NCBI GenBank assembly: GCA_002633005.1
Contig: NMRA01000082.1
Span: forward strand, 472,576 to 536,575
Source of the DNA: Phoronis australis
Taxonomy: Eukaryota; Phoronida; Phoronidae
Length of the DNA stretch: 64,000 nucleotides
Reading direction: 5' to 3'
Shown piece by piece: positions 39,101 through 49,671 of the stretch (positions are counted from its first letter, which is position 1; each line of letters opens with the position of its first letter). A program made the translations under genes and the position numbers. Under the pieces are notes generated by a model. That model had not been told where the DNA came from and did no database searches. It saw nothing but the letters and a program-made list of their open reading frames with translations.

Positions 39101-41335
39101 TTTAATTACTGCTTTGTTGGTCTCATTTGTGCCACTGCTGCATACTACACAATGTTCATTGCTTCTGTATCCGAGGGACCTGTGCGCATAGTAGGGCACG
39201 CGGCAGATGTAGTGACCTTTAAGAATAACTGTCTAGTTAAACAAGGATTCGGCTCAAATTAATATCAAAGCCTCTGTTTCAGATGATATCGAAGATAGCC
39301 TTGTTTGAAAATGATGAAACTAAATACTGGTGATTCTCTCTTCTAGTATGAAAGTGACACACAATGGATAATGGCTTAAAAAATTATTTTTACTCACCTG
39401 TAACGGTGAATGTGTCTGTCAGAAATCAGTGAGATTTTACTGAGAGTTATGGCACTTAGCTCTTGAAATAAGGTTGCAGAGTTGCGCAAATTCACGTCAT
39501 TGTTGATTTTTGCTCACTCTGTAACTGGACTTTACTTATATTGACAGGAAGGTCATTCAATCGGTCACACAATCTTCAGGCTCACCTCAGTTTACATTCC
39601 ATGAGTAAAAAGTATGTCTGCTTCTGTGGCTGTTCCTTTACTTTGAAAGGTGAGTTTTGTTCTTTATTTGTGATTAGGTTAGTTGTTGAGGGGACATTTA
39701 TTAATTTTCCTGCTGAAAAAATGCATTTTTGGGATTATTATGCTCCCACATAATTGTTTATTTGTGGGTGCATATTGTAATTGTTTATTTGTGGGTGCAT
39801 ATTGCTGTCATCTCTGTCGGGGCATCCGGTGTTTGGCATGCGCAGGTGTATCTCCTAAACCCCTGCATTATCTTGATAAGATTTGACAGATGTGCTCCTA
39901 TGACGACGACTACTGGTGGGCCCCCTAATGACAATTTTAAATTTTTGCGTTTACCTCTGTCAGTATCTTAAAAGGTCCTCAATGGATTTTCATGGAACTT
40001 GGCAAAATTGCGCCACCTAGTGGCCCTTTTTACTGTTTTCGGCATGTATGCTCCAGCTGTGAGGGTGGCTGAAGGTGATTTTTCGACTATGGTGCCTCTT
40101 AGTGGCATTTTGTTTGTGTGTCCACATTCTGTATCTCCTAAATCCACTGCAGGAGCTTTATGAATGTTAACAAGTGTAATTATATGAAGTTAACAACAGA
40201 CGAAAAGGACATGTCCAATGATGGCAGTGCCTCCTAATGGCAATTTCTTTTTTTTCCCCGTTTTCCTCAGTTTGCTTTTCTGATTAGTTCGTTGATGTAT
40301 ATCTATAAAACTTAATAAATAGCTTTCTATTAAAGAAATGATGCCATATTCCTGGATGGATTTGAGATCTTTTGCGTCATCTAGTGGCCATTTTTACTGT
40401 TTTCGAGTCTGCCTTGATGATTGTGAAAATTGGCATATGTTCCTTAGTGTGAAGAGAACAGTTGACGGTGATTTTCTGACTGTGAGGACACCTAGTGGTA
40501 GTTTTTTTTTTGCTTCTATAGCCGTATCTCCTAAATCCACTGCAGGAGCCGTTAAATTTATTAGGTGTATTTATATGAGGTTGACAATGGACGATGACTT
40601 TCATACAGATCCAGTGAACGCTGTGCCACCTAGTGGCAATTTCGTTTTTTCTCTGTTTTCCTGTGTTTCTCTGATATTCCTCTCCAGATTTTTGTGAAAT
40701 TTGATAAATATCTTTCCATTAAAGAAACACTGACATGCTCCCGGTTTTGAACGGATTCAACATATTTTGCGCCATCTAGTGGCCATTTTAGGACACAAAT
40801 AAGCACGTGCACTGTTTGTGGTTATGTTGTCGGCGCATTTCAATGCTCCGCATTGCTCTTGTTGTTTGATACGATAGACTTCGTGAAGTTATTGGGTTTG
40901 ACCAACAAAATCCATTGTATTTTTATGATTATTTACAAATACCCTTGAACCGTCCTTCTTGAACGTGGAAGAAATATCCAAACACTACATAGATCATCAT
41001 TGTGAAGACTTTCAAACTGACAAACACTCCTTCTTAGAGCTTCCTTGATGTGAAATTCAGGCTGCTTGTTCTGTGTTTCTTACAATGAGTGAGGTATCCG
41101 ACACAATGTTTCACCAGGTAACCTGAACAGGCACCAGAAGAATGTTCACAAGATGAGCAAGTTCACGTGCACATCGGAGTATAGTGCAGAAGAGGCAGCG
41201 CGAGTCCTCAACTTGATGTCGCAGCAAACTGTAGCAGGGAAGGGTGACGAGCATGGCGATGACTCTAACCAGGGAGATAACTCAGATTCAGGTTCACCCG
41301 AAGGCCAAATTGAAAATCTTGCTGATGCCTCGTGA
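33189..41335 (+). CDS. ZNF710: ZNF710-like C2H2 zinc-finger protein, 5 coding exons
   Basis: Coding exons 33189-34652, 35752-35892, 37937-38171, 39548-39649 and 41118-41335 join in phase to 719 residues. The start ATG is the first of two adjacent in-frame codons just after the acceptor at 33174. Residues 1-366 are acidic and Ser/Asn-rich without a known domain. Fingers begin at C369. Fingers 1-3 are standard, finger 4 ends HEC (C2HC), fingers 5-9 are standard, and finger 10 has C-x-C (CFCGCSFTLK) and H-x4-H spacing. Fingers 6, 9 and 10 are each split by an intron. Signature pieces HICHECGMEFRKPHHLRAH, GRGFTLKSNMERH and SFTLKGNLNRH match vertebrate ZNF710 (664 residues in human). A sequence-specific nuclear DNA-binding role is inferred. 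The tail is short and acidic. Confidence 0.85.
34859..35420. repeat. 322-base-spaced direct duplication with Mutator-like TIR remnants (zinc-finger intron 1)
   Basis: About 34859-34987 and 35181-35310 are nearly identical (ACCACTTGAACAGG, CACAGGGTCTCTATACACTG, CACTAAACCATCAAAGTCG). The second copy continues with motifs in the same order as the 29628 element's arm (CATTGAGGGACACCTTA, CAGCTCAAACAAATATTC). This marks both as old relatives of that family. The sequence between them repeats GCGACCTGG three times. Confidence 0.6.
36553..37052 (+). mobile_element. hAT-like MITE copy 3, TSD TAGATT
   Basis: 500 bases starting CAGGGGTTGGAAT and ending ATTCCAAGCCCTG, flanked by TAGATT (36547-36552 and 37053-37058). 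It keeps the same internal MAARVIVKRGDKYY frame as the 30488 copy, ending at the same place. It lies in zinc-finger intron 2. Confidence 0.85.
39752..39804. repeat. Two-unit 27-base tandem repeat
   Basis: AATTGTTTATTTGTGGGTGC is repeated at 39752 and 39779 in zinc-finger intron 4. Confidence 0.7.
39972..40790. repeat. Two-unit ~0.38 kb tandem repeat rich in CTCF-core-like motifs
   Basis: Two diverged units share, in order, AGTGGCCATTTTTACTGTTTTC, TATCTCCTAAATCCACTGCA, ATATGA(G)GTT and the GTTTTC…TTTCCATTAAAGAAA region. Each unit carries palindromic CCACCTAGTGG-type strings. On the minus strand these read CCACTAGGTGGC or CCACTAGATGGC, the vertebrate CTCF core. Best matches are at 40010-40025, 40623-40638 and 40769-40784; weaker ones are at 40092, 40374 and 40486. 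No host protein frame is supported. Confidence 0.65.
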
Positions 41336-42036
41336 TGTTATGTCTGCTCATTTCATCCAATGTTGGATCCTGAAGGTGGCACTTATAATTTGTGCTTGTT
41401 TATTTACTTGTAAGCAACTGTCAACTGTTTGTTGAATGTTGGGACTGAATGATAAATTCGGAGGATATTGCTTTATTCTTAGTTGCTACCTCAACCGTAT
41501 CAGATAAACCTGGTTATTGAAACAAATATATCTCAAATCTTTCCATATCACCATTCAGAATGATTTAGTTGTGACAGGATTTACCATCCTGTCCAAAACT
41601 GTACTGATAGAAAGCGATAGTCACTGACATGTAAATAGTTATTTGCCATGCAGGTCATTGATTACACCACCAACTACAGAATTTTCTCATGTAAAGCAGA
41701 CGTGTCATGAAGTTACAGACATGTAGTGCCATCTTTAAACAAGTTACAGAACTAAAATTGCATTTTTAGCAGTCATTCTCACTAGTCGGTGTAGTGACTT
41801 CATATTACAAGGACGATTCAACCCCTTTACAGCTTCGTCTATTTAATATTTCATGTCACTCCGTGAGGGTTCGCCATATGCACCTGGAGACCTTGAAATT
41901 TGTTTACAAGTTTTGTAACATTTTCGAGCTTCTAGTAACCAAGCCATTGTCTACTGTTAGCTCTCTTCTTGCGTATTGCATTCCTTCGATTGTTTTCACG
42001 AGTTATGGCACCAAATGAATTGATAACGAAAAAAGC

Positions 42037-42042
42037 AATAAA
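42037..42042 (+). terminator. Candidate poly(A) signal of the zinc-finger gene
   Basis: AATAAA about 700 bases after the zinc-finger stop codon. No better signal is obvious nearer the stop. Confidence 0.35.
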
Positions 42043-42212
42043 TGAGACCAATATAAGGCGTTTCCATTTATTTTTTCCAACAATCAACTGCTGTTCATAC
42101 TGACACACGATTCCTAGCGCCGCCAGACGGCGAGTATACAAAGCAATGGGTAATCTCCAACTCAAGTTTGGAAAATATAAAAGGGCATTTTGAAGGTTTT
42201 GGGTGGTCTCAG

Positions 42213-42273
42213 AGTTTGAGAACCAGTTTGATGCTTCTTATTCATTAGAGGAATGTGGTTCACAAAATGCGGG
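42213..42273. repeat. Hairpin repeat, copy 3 (decayed)
   Basis: TTTGAGAACCAGTTTGATGC…TTATTCATTAGAGGAATGTGGTTCACAAAATGC keeps the layout with several mismatches in the second arm. Confidence 0.6.
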
Positions 42274-42334
42274 ACCCTTGTAAGTGACTATCACCTCTTG
42301 AAAAGATGTTACTGTTTTGACAAAATTAGTTTGT

Positions 42335-42563
42335 CATGCGCGCACCCAGGGGAGGGGGGGGGGCGGCTCGAATGAGTGGGCAAAAAGGTCCGGCCCTGAG
42401 AGACAAAATGTCCGAGGAAATGGGACATAAGTCCAGAAAATAAGCGCATACAAGCAATTCACAGTGGTGCTCCCGTTTTTTTTGTCCGCCCGCTCTTTTG
42501 TTAGCAAAAGGTCTATAACATCAGGAATTCGAGCCCCCCATTTTGACGCTGGGTGCGCGCATG
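42335..42563. mobile_element. MITE with 15-base TIR and 5-base TSD
   Basis: Begins CATGCGCGCACCCAG and ends with its exact inverse CTGGGTGCGCGCATG, flanked by TTTGT on both sides. It is 229 bases, has a G-run near the left end and no coding capacity. The superfamily is not clear from the ends. Confidence 0.75.
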
Positions 42564-43406
42564 TTTGTGATAGTGAAATTACGATTTATTGTCGATCTTA
42601 AAGGGGTGAAATTACATTTAGTTGGTGCATGCTTCTAGCTGCGCTGAATCATTCTATTGAAACGAGACTTTTCACTCAATCTGTGGTGTTGCCGTGATGA
42701 TGTTCGCGTGTTTTCAGTTAAATTTCAATTGTGGGACCATGGAATGTCAGCTACTTTTGGAGGGACAAGGTTTGTACGGCGTCTCAAAGTGAACAGTGCG
42801 ATAATGAAATTAGTCTTGATGAGAACTGCAACTGAGTTTTTTGTTTTTACAAAATGTCGAATGATTTCACTACAGCTATCTTGGCTTCTGAACCAGATTT
42901 GCTTCTGCGTAAACCTTGTGTTATTTGTTGCGCTAGAAGTTTTAAAAATACACTGGGCTGGTATTTTCCGACAACAGGCTAGTACACCGATGGTGATACA
43001 TGACCGCTAGGAAAACCCTGTTTACAAAAAAAAAAATGTTAAAAAGAAATTCAAAATCGTTGTGCGTGTTGTTGACATTGTTCACGTTGTCTATTGTATG
43101 TCACCATGTAGTCTCCTGCGCGATTTTATTTTACATCCATCTACATGTACATGCACTCAACAGTCTGTAGCACACTCTTGACATAGAGCGCATCACTGGA
43201 AACGGGGGGGGGGGGGGATNNNNNNNTAATATATTTTAGTACCGACGCTCATCGTTTTAGTTTTACTAGTTTAACAATCTTTGTACTACATTAAAATGGA
43301 AATATAAGTGTTCGCCATTCTGCTCTTGATTATAACAAATTTCATATATAGCAAAGAGTTAGTATACATCTTGTTATGCAACAACATATACTTAAAAATA
43401 TTTAAT
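42564..43406. other. Non-coding stretch with a small assembly gap
   Basis: No supported exon. A poly-G run at 43205-43217 precedes a 7-base N gap (43220-43226). The 117-codon frame at 42657-43010 has no recognisable domain. Confidence 0.4.
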
Positions 43407-45190
43407 TCATGGATCGAGAGGAAGTTTTCTAGATAAAATAATATCTATTGAATAAAATCTCATGATTTGAGAATCTCTTAATTTATATTTTGCCTTGAGC
43501 ATTTCCCACGATAGCAGTATATTTTTAGCTTCAAGAAAGTCATTGATGAATAATAACCCATTATTAGCAACATTTTTATAATGTAGTGATTTGGTATTAA
43601 GTGTTATATCTCCGCTATGCCATAAAATCTGGTCACAAACAGGCACATCTTTAAAAATATGATTCAACTGCTCAATCACCGGCACGACTTCTTTGTACAA
43701 ATCATCAGTTACCGTTCTTAACAGATTGTTCACTTTACCATTACATGGCCACAGCAGCTGACCCCCATAGCTTTAGAGGATTTGTTGTAGATAAAACTTC
43801 CAGCTTCCACATTCAGGAGACTGAAGTCTTTTAACCCAGTTGACTAAAAGGCCTCCTTTATAAGGCTCATATCGGGAACTTTTAAACCACCATCTTCATA
43901 AGAAGCAATTTCAACTCTTTTCTTTATTTTAGATTGTTTTCCTCCCCAAATAAAGTCATCAAAATTGTGTCGATTTGTTTACACAAATCACTTACCAATC
44001 CAAGGACCGACATGTGAATCAATTTGGATAACGCAACAGTTTTAGCTAAGACAATTCTTCCTTTGATTGTTAATTTTGTTGTTTTCCAAATTTTTAAAAC
44101 CCCTAAGTTTCGGATTTTTTCTTCAAATTTTTAGCTATTTTTCATTTTCGTATTTTCCCGAAATAAACGCCCAGGCATTTAATATTTCTTTTTGGACAAT
44201 TTATGTCATACATTTTCTTAAGCTCAGGCTGGTGGCCTAAAAGCACTCCTTCATATTTTCGCTTTTTTAATTCAAGACCCAGACACGTCACCAAATTTTC
44301 TGAGATATTCAAAGCATTCTGTTCCAGGTTTTAAGACTTCACAGCCTTCAATACACAAACCTTTAATTGAGAAAAGCTCATTTCAAATGAGAAGGTGTTC
44401 TTTGATTAAGAAATTATTTCTGTTGTAATGGCTCATGAACTCCACACATAGTATAAAAAGTTGATTACTCAAGGGACCCCCTTGGCGAAGGCCTCTCTTG
44501 ACCTTAAAAATCGCAAGTAAATCTATTCTTTTGAACACAAGACACAATATCGTTACAAATAATTTTTATCAGTTGAATAAATTTGGGACCAAATTTAAAG
44601 GCCAAAGAAAGGACCAATTTAAACTGAAATACGCTTTCGTAAAAGCGAATAATGTTATTTGTCTGTTAAGAATGTTATTTGTATAACACGATATTTTGTC
44701 CGGTATTTATCTAATGTTTTGACCGATAAATCGTTTGGTGTGGATGAAGAAACTTATGGATATACTTGTTTAGCCTGTTGGCAATACACTTCTGAATAAT
44801 TTGTAGTCATAATTCAAAAACGAAATGGGTAGCCAATTTTCAAGTGTTTTTAATTCGTCTATATTTGTACTTTTGAGGATAAGTGTAATAACATTTTGTA
44901 TTTGGGAGGTTAAACATTTTCCTGTTTTAAAATTAAAAGACATTCCAGAAGGTACTGTTTAATAGGGTCCCAAAATGTTTTGTAAAATTCGTACCCTAAA
45001 CCGTCATTGCCTGGTGTTTGGTTGTTTTAGGATTATTTTAAAGCTTCATAGACTTCGTCATGTGCGGTTTCTCGTTCTGATAATAAGGACTGGTGATATG
45101 TCAATACCTTATCACTAAGCAGAGTGAATACATCAGGGAAATCTATGTCCTGATAGACGGTCACGAAATCATTTAGGATTATCTGGTTTA
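43407..45190 (-). mobile_element. Decayed Tx1/L1-type LINE ORF2 fragment
   Basis: Minus-strand translation in several frames gives ordered reverse-transcriptase pieces. Near 45020 is NQTPGNDGLGYEFYKTFW. Near 44490 is RGLRQGGPLS (the usual RQGDPLSP). Near 44270 is CLGLELKKRKYEG, and near 43950 DDFIWGGKQSKIKKR with GGLKVPDM. The C-terminal ILWHSGDITLNTKSLHYKN…GLLFINDFL is at 43407-43733. Frameshifts and stops separate the pieces, so it is dead. The 5' end of the fragment lies about 100 bases upstream of the cyclase signal-peptide exon, on the opposite strand. Confidence 0.8.
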
Positions 45191-45328
45191 AGGACAATAG
45201 AGTAATGAGCCAGTTGCACCCGAGGCGAGCGATTGTTACTATCTAAAACCGATTAACCTTTTGGCTTCCCAAGTTGCAGTCCCTCGTTCCAGTTGATCAT
45301 TCCTGTGAAACGTGATTGGCACCCCGTC

Positions 45329-48300
45329 ATGAATTGTGCGTATTCTCTGATTTTGTTGTTATTTTGTACATGTTTTCGCGGCGTTCCAGCTAGAAACGAC
45401 ACTGGGCCTGGGACGACGGGCAACATCAAAGACATTTTCTTGGGTCGCTGCTGGGAATATCAGGAACTGTTTCACCAAACGGCTCATACGTAAGTAAATA
45501 ATGCATTGTGTTCTGAATAACAGCTTACATGTATAGTAAACCACTTGAAAAGAAACTTAGCAAAATACAGTATTTTAATGGGTGAAGACCATCAGGAACA
45601 TCTACGAAACATGGCGAAAACAAATGGCAACATCAAATCGTGGGCCACTCAAGCCGAAATATTCGCAACGTGTACTCTTTTTCATGGAGACATCTACGTC
45701 AACACTACTATTGGAAAAAACATACGTTGGATTAAATACACCTCAGAGAATATCAACAGCAAGCTCATATTACTTCTACACCGCAACCCCCATTTCAACC
45801 TGTTGGACGTACAGCAAACACACTCCAGATAACTATCTCATTCAAACAATAGAAGACACGTGCTCAAAACTCCTCCAAAAGAAAATCCTATCACAGCAGA
45901 TGTTCAAGATAAAGTTGACTTCAAAAAAGACAATTGGATTAAAGTAACTGGAAAATCAAACGGCAAAAACAAATCTACAACAAAATATACGTCGTATTTT
46001 ACATCAGATGAAGTAATCATTACCACCAACAAATTCGAGCCTCTACAGGAATCCCGAAGTGAAGACAACGCACCCAAGAACGGCCACACTAATTTGAAAA
46101 AAGTACGGCTCCACAAAAACAAAGGAAAGAACAAATGCTCTAAGACATCTACGACGACTTCGTTTCGACTTCTGCCTACCACCATCATCTACGGTCCTGC
46201 AGACAATACCAACCACACCATAAAAAAGTCAAACGCAACAGAAGGTTCCGTAGACAAATTACTAGGAAAACAATAACCTGCGAAACAAACAACGTAGTTA
46301 ATTTATCAAGCCATAACTTACTGATAGTGAGGTTAGCCTACTTTCTAAAGGACTTAACTTCTGTCATAGCAAAACTAATATTGACAAAGATGATTTACTA
46401 ATTGATATTTACACTTTCGCTAGACGTCTTAGATTGGCAGCATATTTTGATAATCCCACCAAAGATGAAAACGAGAACTCCCCTTTAGAAATTAATCCTT
46501 TCAAGAAAAAAGCAATTGGAATCCACCTAAATGTCAAAACCATGCCCTCGAAAGTTACATTGAAGCTATTACTAATGACGTTATGAATTACAAAAAGCAT
46601 AACTACACATATAATATTACTAAGTCTGAAAAAGATGCCCTAACAAATCTCGCTAAAAACAAAGAAACCGTAATTAAACCAGCTGACAAAGGATCAGCTA
46701 TTGTTACAATGGATTAGCAGAGATATATTGACGAGACTCTCCGACAACTTAATGACACAGCATACTACAAAGTTTTAGGTAATAACCCCAACAAAACATA
46801 TCAGCCTTATAACTAAAACTGTTTTGAATGCTTTCCATTTAGGTCACATTGACAAAGACACCAAAAACTACCTCATTCCTAATAATGCTCAACTCAGTCG
46901 CTTTTATCTCTTTCCAAAAATCCACCGGCAAAGAAGGTAATCCTGGACGCCCTATTATAGCCAGCAACAAATGCCCTACTGAAAAAAGTTCTCAGTTTGC
47001 CGAGTACCATCTTCAGCATTTAAAAATAATAGAAAAACTCCAACACTCCAGTACCCCTCATAGACTCAAAAGAGAAGAATTTTGGATAGACAAGCTCAAT
47101 ACACTAGAACCTCATGGATTAAACAAAAAAAACTTCTTAAATTATATCATTTTAATTATTTCCGAAAGAATGTATCATATTCAATACGCCAAATCTTAAA
47201 TGTCCATTGTCACATAGTGTTTGACTTTACTTTATTTCTTTTTCTGTTGACGAAGGATGTTATTACATCCGAAAATTTTAGTTGATCCATTCTTGTTGTT
47301 TTATTTACCTATATATACATGTATTCTACATTTCGTGAAACAATAGTATCCTTAAGAGGATTTGGATCGCCTTATTTAGTTTCAGTTTTATTTTCTACGT
47401 TATTTAACTACGCAACAGAAATTTAATAAGGCTCGAAGACGACCCTTTAGCTATAGACACTTATTGTGAAAAAACGTGATAACGCAGTGAGGTACATTAC
47501 GTCAGAAAGGCCAGCTTGTATTGGAAGAACGTTCGAGTACTGAGCACGCCTACCTGTCACCTATGGACAACAGTTACTATCACATGGACAATGGATAGTT
47601 TATGACAAAATAAAACGATAAGTTGGGTTATAGATAACAATACTCTTTACTTAAAGTGGGACTTGCAGGCTAATTCCTCTTTTGATTGGTAGGCCAAATT
47701 AGTTAGAAACATAACATAACCCAGTACATGTAGCGACGATGTGAAAATGAAGTAGATTGAGATTGAGAATTACGAAATGTTTTTAAGAACGAGTTTTGTG
47801 GTGGAAATGATCCGCCGCAATTCCAATAACTGAACCGTGTGCAGTATGCATCCACAGGCGCTTGGGTTTATCTGTTCCTCAATCGCAAATGACGTCACTC
47901 ACTACTACATGTAAATCTTTATATGGTTATGAGCGCCTGTGTATGTATCGTGACGTGGCACTGGGGAATAACTCTGCATGGTGCGGACTATGTGAGCTAT
48001 AATGGTATCACATATATGAATCACCTTGAAAGGTGCCCACATCACCACTTTGATTTGCTTCTTCAGTTGTTGCTCAAGTTGGCATGTCACGGTGACAGGC
48101 TTCAAACTCAAGCTATACTTCCTCCTGTTTAGCTGTCACTTAAAAATATTTCAAATTCTGACCAGACGAGCCAAAAAAGAGCAACCTATCTGCGAGATAC
48201 TCACGGAAAATGTTTATCGTTGAGTCACGTGACGTACTTTTGGATGGTATTCTTTGCACGTCATCTTTGAAAGTCAAGTAAGGTTCTAGTCGTAAGAAAA

Positions 48301-49607
48301 AATCGATGATTTTGCCACGCGTTTATTGACCTGTTTAAGGTTTGCAGGCTCTTTTATGCTTATCAACAAACGTCATGGCAAGGAATTTTTATACCGTCGA
48401 TTTTAAAAGAGTGAAAGACCCGATCCCAATTTTCGTGTTTAACCAACTAAACAAGGCATATTGTGGCTTTAACTGAAAAAGTCTATCGCAATATCAGTCG
48501 TAACTGCTTTTATTGTAGGTTGAACTGCTCTACGGTATGGGAGAAGTTTTTTAATGCGTTTAGTTACCGTGATCCATGTTACGTCACGCACGCGGATTAT
48601 GAGCCGTTCTTTTCTGCGGTTAGCCGCCCTCTTCCAAAACATAAGGTACGTCTGCACGGACAGTTCTGCGGTTCCTGTAAACTGTACATACCGATACACT
48701 GTATTACCGAATACATTAGGCGAATGGAGGATACAGTTACCCATTACAATTAATTGCCTGGTTACACTTGGGAGTGAACATGTGAAAAGTTACGAGTCAC
48801 TATAAATGAACAACACTTTCTGAATAGCTTGCACGCTATTAAACATGCATTTTGTATTGTTTAACGGATTAAAAACTAACATTGAAACAGGCTTCATCGT
48901 ATTCCTTAAGGAGTTAAGATTCCGCTTTCCTTACAAACTCAAGTCACTGAAAATGCATAAAGTAAATTCGCCATTTTTCAAATTCGCAATTTTAGGCTTG
49001 GCGAACCTCAACAAAGTTTGAAGCGTTTTCTTGAGTTGAATGGTTTCCATGTTCTTGTTGGTAAAGAAAACACCATTATTTCAGGGAAAGAAATATGAAA
49101 GAGCCTAATACGATTTTCGTTTTTTTTTTTAGCCATTGCGAAGTGAATGCAGGATTAACCGAAAACCTTGCAGCAAATTGTTCAGTGACGTTTATTCCAT
49201 AAGTCTTAGGCCCACTCCCACGGTTTTGCTTATTCAGGAAGTGAAGGTTGGCGCCGTCATAAGTTTTAATTATTACGTAGTCAAGTCGTGATGACACTAT
49301 AGTACACGAAATATTCTTGGGGACATACATATTACGCCATTACAGTCGCTGTTTTGGTCGGGAAGCGCATTATTATCCGACGATCTCGCTGCTGCACGTC
49401 GTCGGTATGTACTCGTGACTCAGACTCAACTCGCCTTCATGGTAAACGGAATGACGTGGTGTGGATCGACGGAATCACCTGGATATTCCCTGGACCGTTG
49501 TCCCGCCAAATTTTCGAAGGAGTGCGGCGAAAACCAGACGACGTACGACGAGTCATTCTGGGGAACAGCTTCAAGACACGTGAGACCTCTGTGTGTTTTT
49601 GTGTGCG

Positions 49608-49671
<64 letters not shown>

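Noticed and set aside
42657-43010. 117-codon plus frame
   Set aside because: No recognisable domain, no start context or neighbouring exon; insufficient support.
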